Assembly: GCF_000463155.2 (NCBI RefSeq)
Contig: NZ_AWFZ01000048.1
Coordinates: forward strand, 200,614 to 255,663
DNA: 55,050 nucleotides
Direction of reading: 5' to 3'
Origin: Siccibacter turicensis LMG 23730
GTDB lineage: Bacteria > Pseudomonadota > Gammaproteobacteria > Enterobacterales > Enterobacteriaceae
Position 1 is the first letter of the stretch, and the number at the start of each line of letters is the position of its first letter. Position numbers and translations under genes: made by a program. The notes beneath the pieces were generated by a model that was given only the letters and a program-made list of their open reading frames with translations, searched no databases and was not told the origin of the DNA. Of the stretch, positions 1 through 6,626 are shown piece after piece.

Positions 1-73
1 GCTCCCGGACGGCGCTATTCACAAGCAGCATTTTACTTTCCAGGTACGTTAGCAGGCCATAAGGATTTACCTA

Positions 74-532
74 ATGAAACAGCGCGCCGCGTGTGCAGGC
101 ATTCTTATTTTCATTGCCCTGAGTCTGACGATCGGGATTAACCTGAGCACGCCCGAAATTAAAGCGGTTCATCTTGAAGGGCATGCGGCACGTATTTTAC
201 TGAAAAACCCGCCCTTTACCGCTCGCGGGGCGCTGGCGTGGTGGCAGGAAAATCAGACCTACCTGAAATCGCACTATGGTATTCCTCAGGAAGACAGCGA
301 CGGCGTTTTTTATATCAGCGTCTGGGATGTTGCCGACGGGTATAAAGAGGAGGGCCGTAAAGACCGGCTCTGCTTTGAGGATATGCCTGAACCGCGCAAC
401 TGCATCGATAAAAACGGGGTAATGACTATCTCGCGCGCCAGAAATACCAAAAAAATTTATGTTGAGGCGGGCGACAGCCGCTGGGTGCAGGACGCGACGG
501 GGGAATTCATTCGCATGGCTGATGATAACTAG
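74..532 (+). CDS. DUF943 family membrane-anchored protein (copy 1)
   Basis: 152 residues. An N-terminal hydrophobic stretch (about residues 7-26) looks like an uncleaved signal anchor, and the rest should be periplasmic. It carries the pattern seen in all four DUF943 copies here: an early EIKAVH segment, a central WW motif, a YGIP motif, and a C-X9-C pair (LCFEDMPEPRNC) that could form a disulfide. A Shine-Dalgarno-like AAGGAT lies about 9 bases before the ATG. The family has no established function. Other copies in this window sit beside a DUF3289 gene, so an immunity role is my inference. The 73 bases upstream are open in several frames, one ending in TAG at 50-52, so a gene to the left may end there, but this cannot be decided. 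This copy is more divergent than the pair at 3.6 and 6.2 kb. Confidence 0.8.
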   Translation: MKQRAACAGILIFIALSLTIGINLSTPEIKAVHLEGHAARILLKNPPFTARGALAWWQENQTYLKSHYGIPQEDSDGVFYISVWDVADGYKEEGRKDRLCFEDMPEPRNCIDKNGVMTISRARNTKKIYVEAGDSRWVQDATGEFIRMADDN

Positions 533-688
533 CCCTGCGGCACGGCATATTTCTCATTCTCGCCGCTGCCCGGCTCGCATGAAGAAAAAATAGCGGGCGA
601 TAATCCTGGTTTTAACCCGCGCTACGCTTATCCGGCTAATGAATGAAGCCTGAGTCCCGCGGAATAAGCGCAGCGCACAGGGCGTCAT

Positions 689-1294
689 TTAGCCCGCCCC
701 GACCCCGCTCTGGATCAGTGCCGAAAACGTCTGGGCCGCATCCTGCTCGCTGCACTGGCCGTCAAGCATCAACACCGACAGCGCCTCCCCGGCGCCGATC
801 AGCCCCACGCAGCGGCGATGAAGTTCCTCTTCCGCAAGCGTGCTGTACGGGGCAAGCGTCGCGGCGAACAGCCTGACGTACTCGCCGATAAGCTCCTTAT
901 GTACGCCGATCATCTCCTCACTGCCGACCAGCGCCGCGCCGATGGCATGCCACTCCCCGCTGCCGTCTGCAGAACAGTGCATCCAGGCCCCGGCAAGCAC
1001 ATCCGCCGCCCCGCGCAGGCCAGGAGGGGTTTTGTTCAGTGCGTCACGCAGCACCGCAGACTGACGCTGATCGAGCGCCCGGTACATGGCGATAAGCAGC
1101 CCGGCCCGGGTTCCAAAATGTTCATAGGCAATGGGCTTGGAGACGCCGGCCTGCGCCGCCAGATAGCCCAGCGTCAAGCGGTCAGCGCCCTCTTCGCGAA
1201 TGATCGTCAGAGCGATATCCAGCATCTGCTCCCGGCGCTCGGCGCGGGTCAGACGCCCCGATGAGGGGGCCTCATGTTGCGGTGTGTTTTTCAC
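689..1294 (-). CDS. TetR family transcriptional regulator
   Basis: 201 residues with a GTG start preceded by AGGGAG. The N-terminal ~60 residues form a TetR helix-turn-helix: RREQMLDIALTIIREEG, then LGYLAAQAGVSKPIAYEHFGTRAGLL, where the YEHFG segment is the recognition-helix signature. The C-terminal ligand-binding half is divergent, as usual. The gene is divergent from the oxidoreductase starting at 1414 and they share a 119-bp intergenic region with a strong palindrome (1321-1353). That arrangement is typical of a local repressor of itself and the neighbour. The inducer is unknown. The family call is firm. The target is inferred from layout. Confidence 0.92.
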   Translation of the reverse strand: MKNTPQHEAPSSGRLTRAERREQMLDIALTIIREEGADRLTLGYLAAQAGVSKPIAYEHFGTRAGLLIAMYRALDQRQSAVLRDALNKTPPGLRGAADVLAGAWMHCSADGSGEWHAIGAALVGSEEMIGVHKELIGEYVRLFAATLAPYSTLAEEELHRRCVGLIGAGEALSVLMLDGQCSEQDAAQTFSALIQSGVGAG

Positions 1295-1320
1295 GATCGT
1301 GCGCTCCCTGTTGCATAACC

Positions 1321-1373
1321 TACCATTAGTAACTACAGTAGCTACTGATGGTAAGTTACTTTGTGTAGCTTAC
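1321..1373. promoter_or_regulatory. Putative TetR-family operator, double inverted repeat
   Basis: Arms TACCATTAGTAACTAC and GTAGCTACTGATGGTA (1321-1353) pair at 14 of 16 positions. A perfect 10-bp palindrome AGTAGCTACT sits inside at 1337-1346. A second imperfect repeat follows directly, GTAAGTTAC (1351-1359) with GTAGCTTAC (1365-1373). It lies between the divergent TetR gene and the oxidoreductase, so it is the obvious operator. Binding is inferred. Confidence 0.7.
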
Positions 1374-1413
1374 TAAGTGTAGGTCATCTTAACTAACCGT
1401 GAGAGGTATCGCA

Positions 1414-2421
1414 ATGACACACGCACCCCTGCTTTTGATCGGCGGCTCCGGCGTCGTAGGCCAGTATGCTGCCCGCTATCTTCGCGCTGAACATCCCACG
1501 CTTCCGCTGCTTATCGGTGGCCGTAACCAGGCAAAGGCGAAGGAGGTAGCCGCCAGCATTGCGCATGCCGAAGGCGTGGCGATCGACCTGACCACCGACG
1601 ACCTGGGCCTTGGCAATCGGCAGGTCAGCGGCGTGGTTGTGCTGGTGAAGGATGAAACCCTGGCAAGCGTGCGGTTCGCCCAGGCACGCGGCGTGCCCCA
1701 CGTCAGTATCTCCTCCGGCGCGGCGGAGATCGGTCCGGACATGGCGGCGTGGCTGCATCGCCCTGAGGCCAGCGCGGTGGTGCTGGGTGCCGACTGGCTG
1801 GTGGGCTCGGCGACCATTCCCGCGGTGAAACTGGCCGAGCGGTTCCGACGCGTTGATGCCATCAACGTCGGCGCGCTGCTGGATGAGCAGGAGGCCGCCG
1901 GCCCGGCCACCGAGCACGACTTCAAGCGCCTCGGCGAAATCATGCCCGCCGCGCTCACCCGCCGCGACGGCGCGTTCTACTGGCGCGCCGGAGAAAACGC
2001 CAGCGCAGGGTTTCACGCGGTAGACGGCACGCCGGTCGAGGCCACCGCCTTCTCGCCGTTCGACATCATGGGGCTGGCGAACGCCACCGGAGCGCCGAAC
2101 ATCGCGTTCAACCTCGCGACCGGCATAACCTCGTCCCGCCGCCGCGGGGAGGGGATGTCCACGGAAATTATTATCGACATGCAGGGGGAGGGGCTGGATA
2201 GAGAGCCGCTGCGCCTGCGTCAGGCAGTGGTGCATCCCCAGGGACAGCGACCGCTTACTGCTACGGGCGTAACCCTGCTGACCGAACGCGTGCTCGGCCT
2301 TGACGGGCGACCGGCCCAGCGTCCGGGACTTTACTTCCCGTATCAGCTGATTGACTTCGACACCTGGAAGGCGCGCATGATGAAAACCGGCGGGCAGCTC
2401 CTGTCGTTAGCGGTACTGTAA
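1414..2421 (+). CDS. Saccharopine dehydrogenase-like NAD(P)-binding oxidoreductase
   Basis: 335 residues from ATG 1414. This start is preferred over an in-frame GTG at 1399 because GAGAGG (1401-1406) sits 7 bases before the ATG. The N-terminus is a Rossmann fold with glycine motif GGSGVVGQYAARYL, followed by LIGGRNQAKAKEVAA, the layout of the saccharopine dehydrogenase NADP-binding superfamily. A serine/glycine segment (SISSGAAEIGP) and a long C-terminal catalytic/dimer domain follow. The substrate cannot be read from sequence. The gene is divergent from a TetR regulator and upstream of a ketopantoate-reductase-like gene, which suggests a small inducible oxidoreductase locus. Base composition is as GC-rich as the core genome, unlike the AT-rich genes further right in the island. 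Confidence 0.82.
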   Translation: MTHAPLLLIGGSGVVGQYAARYLRAEHPTLPLLIGGRNQAKAKEVAASIAHAEGVAIDLTTDDLGLGNRQVSGVVVLVKDETLASVRFAQARGVPHVSISSGAAEIGPDMAAWLHRPEASAVVLGADWLVGSATIPAVKLAERFRRVDAINVGALLDEQEAAGPATEHDFKRLGEIMPAALTRRDGAFYWRAGENASAGFHAVDGTPVEATAFSPFDIMGLANATGAPNIAFNLATGITSSRRRGEGMSTEIIIDMQGEGLDREPLRLRQAVVHPQGQRPLTATGVTLLTERVLGLDGRPAQRPGLYFPYQLIDFDTWKARMMKTGGQLLSLAVL

Positions 2422-2621
2422 TCCCCTGGGCAGGCTCGCTGCTGGCGGGCCTGCTATTCCTCCCATTCTGTGCCCCGTCCGCTCGCTTTCTGATGCAGGA
2501 TGCGTTAATTAGGTGAGGCTCGCTGCAAAGCATCCCATCCGTTATCCCGCTGCCGCGCTGAGAAGACGCTGGCCTCCCATGAGGAGGGCGATCGCGGGTA
2601 AGCTCATCAGGAGGACACTCT

Positions 2622-3512
2622 ATGTCAGACCCTCTTTCTATCGCGCTTATCGGCCCGGGCGCCATCGGCACTACCGTGGCTGCCGCGCTGCATGAGGTGG
2701 GCCGCACACCGCGCCTGTGCGGGCGCACCGCGCACCCTCAGCTGATCCTGCGTCACGATGACGGAGAGATTGTGGTGCCCGGCCCGGTACTGAGCGACCC
2801 GTCGGGCGTCACGCATCCCGTCGATCTGGTGTTTATCGCCGTGAAAACCACCCAGGTTGCCGACAGCGCTGACTGGCTGGCGGCGCTGTGCGATAAAAAC
2901 ACCGTCGTGTGCGCGCTGCAAAACGGCGTTGAGCAGACCGCCCAGCTGGCACCCTATGTCAACGGCGCGGCGGTGGTGCCATCGGTGGTGTGGTTTCCGG
3001 CCCAGCGCGAGCCAGACGCCTCGGTATGGCTGCGCGCTAAACCGCGCCTGACGCTGCCGGATACGCCACAGGCCACACGCATCGTCGACGCGCTCAGCGG
3101 CACGCGCTGCGCGGTTGAGCTGTCGCCGGATTTCACCTCCGTTGCATGGCGCAAGCTGTTGCAGAATGCGGTCGCCGGGCTAATGGTGCTGGCGAATCGC
3201 CGCGCCGGGATGTTCGCCCGGGAAGACGTCACGACGCTGGCGCTGGCCTATCTGCGAGAATGTCTGGCCGTTGCCCGGGCACACGGCGCGGTGTTGAGTG
3301 ATGACGTGGTGCAGGAGATAGTGGACGGCTTTCACGCCGCGCCGCCAGATTTGGGGACCTCTATCCTCGCCGATCGGCAGGCGAACCGCCCGCTTGAGTG
3401 GGATATCCGCAACGGCGTCATACAGCGTTATGGCCGCGCGCAGGGGATCCCAACACCTATCAGCGACGTGCTGGTACCGCTGCTCGCCGCCGCCAGCGAA
3501 GGGCCGGGTTGA
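2622..3512 (+). CDS. Ketopantoate reductase (PanE/ApbA) family oxidoreductase
   Basis: 296 residues, close to PanE in size. The N-terminal Rossmann motif is IALIGPGAIGTTVAAAL (residues 6-22). The mid segment LVFIAVKTTQ and the ALQNGVEQ motif are typical of the family, in which the Asn binds substrate. The C-terminal helical domain contains WRKLLQNAVAGLM, with the expected lysine-asparagine neighbourhood. AGGAGG lies 6-7 bases before the ATG. It is probably not the housekeeping panE. Such paralogues act on various 2-oxo or enol-lactone acids, so the substrate is open. A degraded, internally deleted copy lies at 5149-5365, showing past duplication here. A long stem-loop at 3579-3624 follows it. 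Confidence 0.85.
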   Translation: MSDPLSIALIGPGAIGTTVAAALHEVGRTPRLCGRTAHPQLILRHDDGEIVVPGPVLSDPSGVTHPVDLVFIAVKTTQVADSADWLAALCDKNTVVCALQNGVEQTAQLAPYVNGAAVVPSVVWFPAQREPDASVWLRAKPRLTLPDTPQATRIVDALSGTRCAVELSPDFTSVAWRKLLQNAVAGLMVLANRRAGMFAREDVTTLALAYLRECLAVARAHGAVLSDDVVQEIVDGFHAAPPDLGTSILADRQANRPLEWDIRNGVIQRYGRAQGIPTPISDVLVPLLAAASEGPG

Positions 3513-3578
3513 TGGTGCGAGCGGGAAGGTAAGGTATTCCCGCATCATTTAATGCTGAACGGGGATAAACAAGAAAGG

Positions 3579-3624
3579 AGCAGCAAAGCAGGCACCGACG
3601 AAAACGTCATGGTGCCGTGCTGCT
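3579..3624. repeat. Nested stem-loop between convergent genes
   Basis: Three nested arms are visible: AGCAGCA/TGCTGCT (3579-3585 with 3618-3624), GGCACC/GGTGCC (3591-3596 with 3611-3616), and GACG/CGTC around AAAA. It lies between the ketopantoate-reductase-like gene and the convergent DUF943 gene. It could be a bidirectional terminator or a REP-like palindrome. There is no clear U-tract. Confidence 0.55.
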
Positions 3625-3626
3625 AA

Positions 3627-4028
3627 TTACCAGAAATGAAGCTTCTTTTGCGGCGTATAGCTTACCCAGAGCAGTGGTTCCTTACGTATGCAGTTCACGT
3701 CAGTATTCATATCATCAAAGCAGAGTAAATCTGAATCCTCATCGGTACGGCTGTCTTCGCGATAGCCGTCTTGCCAGCCCATAAAGAAAATACTCCATGA
3801 ACCATCCTGCTCTTTAACCGGGATGCCATAGCGTTTTTCTAATTCGGCCTGATGCGTTGTAAACCAGGCTTTCTGCCACCAGCGCCAGATGGGAAAGTTT
3901 TCGACCAGTACCGTGGTGATGCCGTCTTGTTTATGAACGTCCATAATTTTGACAGGTTGCAACAGCCAGACCACGAACGCCAGTAAGGCGGCGCATACGA
4001 TCCATGTCAGTCTGGTCAGAATGTTCAC
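3627..4028 (-). CDS. DUF943 family membrane-anchored protein (copy 2)
   Basis: 133 residues, GTG start with AGGGAT about 7 bases upstream. The N-terminal anchor is residues ~5-23 (LTWIVCAALLAFVVWLL), then a QPVKIMDVH linker, a WRWWQKAW motif, EKRYGIP, and the C-X9-C pair CFDDMNTDVNC. The protein is strikingly similar to copy 4 (6234-6626). The stretch from YGIP through KEPLLWVS is almost identical in protein, and the DNA matches nearly base for base. That points to recent duplication or gene conversion. It has no adjacent DUF3289 gene, so if the family are immunity proteins this would be an orphan. Function unknown. Confidence 0.82.
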   Translation of the reverse strand: MNILTRLTWIVCAALLAFVVWLLQPVKIMDVHKQDGITTVLVENFPIWRWWQKAWFTTHQAELEKRYGIPVKEQDGSWSIFFMGWQDGYREDSRTDEDSDLLCFDDMNTDVNCIRKEPLLWVSYTPQKKLHFW

Positions 4029-4124
4029 TGTAATCCCTTGTGAGTTACTTATCGCTGGTAAAGAAAACGCTTAATTTCTACGTGCGCTGAAGAGATGAAC
4101 TGGTAAGATGCTTAATCCGGGTAT

Positions 4125-4583
4125 CTACCAGTCTTCGATTTTTATGATATTGCTATTGTCCAGACGATAACGGGCATTATCTACCGTAAAATAAACATTC
4201 CCGGCGTTGTCATTGCTGACAATCAAAAGCGCCTTCTTCTCGATGCAGTTTACACTCGACTTTATTTCTGCAAAGCAAAGCGCATCATCATCTTTTGGTT
4301 TAAAACCCTGTCCATAATCCCAGAAAGTAATGGAGTAGTGATGTAAAGAAGGTGATAAAGGAATAGCTCCTTTACTGGATAATGTTTTTTTATGATCTAA
4401 CCACCATGTCATTTTATCCATGTCGTCTGAAGGGAAATGTTTAACTATCACGTCAATGTAGTTATTGTCATGATAAACCGCAACCACCTCAACAGGGCGA
4501 AGGGAGATGAAGAGGGTATATAACACTCCGATAGCAGTAAGTATTATCAATACATGGCGACAGAGTATGGGCTTAACCATCAC
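4125..4583 (-). CDS. DUF943 family membrane-anchored protein (copy 3)
   Basis: 152 residues. GTG 4583 and ATG 4580 are both possible starts, with GGGAG 6-9 bases before. A hydrophobic anchor (about residues 9-28) is followed by RPVEVVAVYHDN, a TWWLDHKK segment, and the family C-X9-C pair (CFAEIKSSVNC). It is more divergent and more AT-rich than copies 2 and 4, so it was probably acquired separately. It is co-oriented with copy 2, 96 bp upstream of it, so the two may be co-transcribed. The role is unknown. An accumulated-immunity explanation is inferred only from the neighbouring DUF3289/DUF943 pair. Confidence 0.78.
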   Translation of the reverse strand: MMVKPILCRHVLIILTAIGVLYTLFISLRPVEVVAVYHDNNYIDVIVKHFPSDDMDKMTWWLDHKKTLSSKGAIPLSPSLHHYSITFWDYGQGFKPKDDDALCFAEIKSSVNCIEKKALLIVSNDNAGNVYFTVDNARYRLDNSNIIKIEDW

Positions 4584-4964
4584 TGATGACTCCCTGCAAT
4601 TTCAATCGTTGTTGATATATTGGCCATGAAAGGTTTGAAAGCAAATTTATTGTAATGTTGCAGAACAAATCAACTGAACTCAATTATATCGTCGGAGTTG
4701 CCTCAGGTGAGAAGAGCTAGAGTAGATTAAGAGCTTTGCTCGAGATGATAACTTAAATTAGATGTTGCTAATAGATTGGTGTTTATACCAGATAATACTG
4801 TGAAATATCACGAGTATTAATAATGGGTGTCCACGATTAAACGCTTATTCATAACCCCAGTGAATCACTTAATGATATACATCTTTTGGGTAATTAATAA
4901 GGACTTGGGTATTTCGGTTCTACCTTTGCCGCGGCGTTTTGCGGATGCAGGCTGCAATAGTTTT
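4584..4964. other. Gene-free AT-rich stretch
   Basis: No credible reading frame or RNA gene seen. It is AT-rich compared with the core genome and lies between DUF943 copy 3 and the relics that begin near 4965. It probably holds the promoter of copies 2 and 3, but no convincing -35/-10 pair was singled out. Confidence 0.5.
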
Positions 4965-5115
4965 CACAGCATCAAAGCAAGATAAATATGAGTTCTAATC
5001 GGTGAGACTGTGCTGACGACAGCCGCCTTAACCAGTCATCAACGATATGTTCCATGAGCTGTCTCGTCTGCTGAATACGTTGCTTGAGCGCCTTTGGAAA
5101 TCGCCCGATGCGATA
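4965..5115 (-). pseudogene. Degraded DUF943 gene fragment
   Basis: The plus-strand DNA aligns by eye with the middle of DUF943 copies 2 and 4. Landmarks are ATCAAAGCA followed by a GAGTAAAT-like stretch, CTAATCGGTGAGACTG against CTCATCGGTAACGCTG, GACAGCCGCCTTAACCAG against GATAGCCGCCTTGCCAG, and ATGTTCCATGAGCTG against ATACTCCATGAACCG. These occur in the same order and spacing as in copy 4 (6313-6411). Indels destroy the frame and both ends are lost. It lies just left of a ketopantoate-reductase relic. Limits are approximate. Confidence 0.65.
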
Positions 5116-5148
5116 TAAACCAGGCTTATTGCCATTACGATACTATAC

Positions 5149-5365
5149 GAAGAAAACACCATGGTGCGCGTGCTACAAAAGGACGTCGAGCAGACCATCC
5201 AGTTGGCGTCCTGTATCACTCGTTGATCGGCAGTCGAGCCAAACGCTTCAGAGAGGTACCCGCAACGGCGTAATAGAGCGTTAGGGCCGCGCGCAGGGAA
5301 TTCTAACGCCCATCAGCGACGTGCTGGTACCGCTGCTCGCCACCGCCAGCGAAGGGCCGGGGTGA
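5149..5365 (+). pseudogene. Truncated, internally deleted copy of the ketopantoate-reductase-like gene
   Basis: Two blocks match the intact gene at 2622-3512. Bases 5149-5220 match the ALQNGVEQTAQLAPYV region (about 2885-2960). Bases 5225-5365 match the last ~145 bases from GATCGGCAG to the stop TGA (about 3369-3512), including GACGTGCTGGTACCGCTG. Roughly 400 bp between them are missing and an in-frame stop follows ATAGAGCGT. The TGATGGTG just past the stop also matches. No function is expected. It records a duplication of this locus. Confidence 0.85.
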
Positions 5366-5517
5366 TGGTGACCTCGGCCGGGATTATGGTTGTGCGCTGT
5401 TAACCGCAGAGCTGGCTGAGGGCTGTGAAGCCTTGTGAACGAACACCTGATTGCCAGGCACTCACGCCGTCAGACTTCGTAGTTCTGGCCTGACGGCATT
5501 GATAACCGCCGCTAGGC

Positions 5518-5787
5518 TCAACGCCATACGACGGGCTGTTTTCTTATCATCCGCTGACGATCAACAAACTGGCCCTGCTCATCGTAATAACGACTCGGCC
5601 AGATCAGCTGCGGCGGTACGTTCAGCGCCTCGGCAATCAGCTTTTCACCCTTAGGCCACGAACGGCTCAACGCATTATTGAGCGTAGAAGACGCCAACCC
5701 CGACGCCCGTGACAGCGCCGCCAGGCTGGTGCCACGTTTTTTCAGCGCGGCAATGATATCGGCGGGATGCCAGTCTTGTTGGATCAT
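5518..5787 (-). CDS. Ner/SfsB-like helix-turn-helix regulator
   Basis: 89 residues with the Ner/Nlp layout: DWHPADIIAALKKRGTSLAALSRASGLASSTLNNALSRSWPKGEKLIAEAL, then PPQLIWPSRYYDEQG. The WHPADI start, the SLAALSRASGL helix-turn-helix and the IWPSRY tail are hallmarks of Mu Ner-like regulators and E. coli SfsB. These proteins bind DNA as dimers and often control phage or island genes. GGAGAAC precedes the start. It is divergent from an XRE regulator (5895) and the 107-bp gap holds a near-perfect operator (5826-5844). This looks like a small genetic switch of mobile origin. Which genes it controls is unknown. Confidence 0.85.
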   Translation of the reverse strand: MIQQDWHPADIIAALKKRGTSLAALSRASGLASSTLNNALSRSWPKGEKLIAEALNVPPQLIWPSRYYDEQGQFVDRQRMIRKQPVVWR

Positions 5788-5825
5788 AGTGTTCTCCTTT
5801 TCACCACGTGTTGTAACAAGAGTGA

Positions 5826-5844
5826 TTATCCCAATTTGGGATAA
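5826..5844. promoter_or_regulatory. Palindromic operator between divergent regulators
   Basis: TTATCCCAATTTGGGATAA is a perfect 19-bp palindrome around a central T. A further half-site TGGGATA recurs at 5871-5877, nearer the XRE start. It lies between the Ner-like (minus) and XRE (plus) genes, so one or both proteins probably bind it. Which one does is not shown by sequence. Confidence 0.72.
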
Positions 5845-5894
5845 AAAGGCAACGCATTGATATTCGATTCTGGGATATTTTATGGAATTGGAAT

Positions 5895-6143
5895 ATGGCT
5901 TCCATCTACTCAGAAGAGTATCAGCTTGTTATCAAAGAGTTAAAATCAGCCAGAAAGGCAAGGGGAATTACTCAAGCAGCACTTGCTGATGCCTTAGCCA
6001 GGCCACAATCTTTCATCGCGAAAATTGAAAACGGTGAACGACGACTGGACGTTGTTGAGTTTGTGCACATGGCACGTATGTTAGGTATCGACGCAGCAGG
6101 GATAATTGAGAAGTTAGGGAAAGATGTCACATCGATTCGGTGA
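5895..6143 (+). CDS. XRE family helix-turn-helix regulator
   Basis: 82 residues, essentially one Cro/C1-type domain: IKELKSARKARGITQAALADALARPQSFIAKIENGERRLDVVEFVHMARMLG. The QAALADAL turn and the SFIAKIENGERRLDV recognition region are diagnostic. Such single-domain proteins serve as antitoxins, phage-type repressors or restriction controllers. No toxin-like partner follows: the next gene is convergent DUF943 copy 4. With the divergent Ner-like gene and the shared operator it resembles a compact lysogeny-type switch. The ribosome site is weak. Confidence 0.88.
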   Translation: MASIYSEEYQLVIKELKSARKARGITQAALADALARPQSFIAKIENGERRLDVVEFVHMARMLGIDAAGIIEKLGKDVTSIR

Positions 6144-6233
6144 CATAAACTTCTGGCGGGTGGGCACATAAGCAGCCGCCAGAAGTGTGGCACTGCTCCT
6201 ACTTTCAATCGAGCGCCAATTTAGTCACCTGGC

Positions 6234-6626
6234 TTACCGATAGTTAACTTCCCCATACGCATTTCTGCTCACCCAAAGCAGCGGTTCTTTAAGAATGCAG
6301 TTCACGTCAGTATTCATATCATCAAAGCAGAGTAAATCTGAATCCTCATCGGTAACGCTGTCTTTGCGATAGCCGCCTTGCCAGCCCATAAAGAAAATAC
6401 TCCATGAACCGTCGCGTCTACTAACCGGGATGCCATAGCGCTTCTCTAAATCGGCTTGATGTGAGTTAAACCATGCTTCCTGCCACCATGGCCAGAGGGG
6501 GAAGTTTTCGACCAGCACCGTGGCCGCACCATATTCTTTATGCACTGCCATTATTTTGACGGGTTGAAATAACCATAAGGCATAAATCACGAGGGCCGTT
6601 AACACAACCCAGAGACATTTAGCCAT
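6234..6626 (-). CDS. DUF943 family membrane-anchored protein (copy 4), coupled to DUF3289 gene
   Basis: 130 residues from ATG 6626, preferred to an upstream in-frame ATG because the protein then begins directly with its membrane anchor (CLWVVLTALVIYALWLF) and AGG lies upstream. The start overlaps the end of the DUF3289 gene by 8 bases (TATGGCTAA), implying translational coupling. It has the family features: QPVKIMAVH, WPWWQEAW, EKRYGIP and CFDDMNTDVNC. It is near-identical to copy 2 over its C-terminal half. A small inner-membrane protein with a periplasmic domain, made in step with a ~300-residue soluble protein, fits an immunity protein guarding the periplasm. That is inference, and DUF943 has no assigned function that I can name. 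Confidence 0.85.
   Translation of the reverse strand: MAKCLWVVLTALVIYALWLFQPVKIMAVHKEYGAATVLVENFPLWPWWQEAWFNSHQADLEKRYGIPVSRRDGSWSIFFMGWQGGYRKDSVTDEDSDLLCFDDMNTDVNCILKEPLLWVSRNAYGEVNYR

Noticed and set aside
1-73. End of a gene entering from the left
   Set aside because: Several frames are open and one ends in TAG at 50-52, but the piece is too short to identify or to choose between frames.
5084-5284. 66-codon plus-strand frame
   Set aside because: It runs across two relics (DUF943 and ketopantoate reductase) and is not in the parent frame, so it is not a gene.
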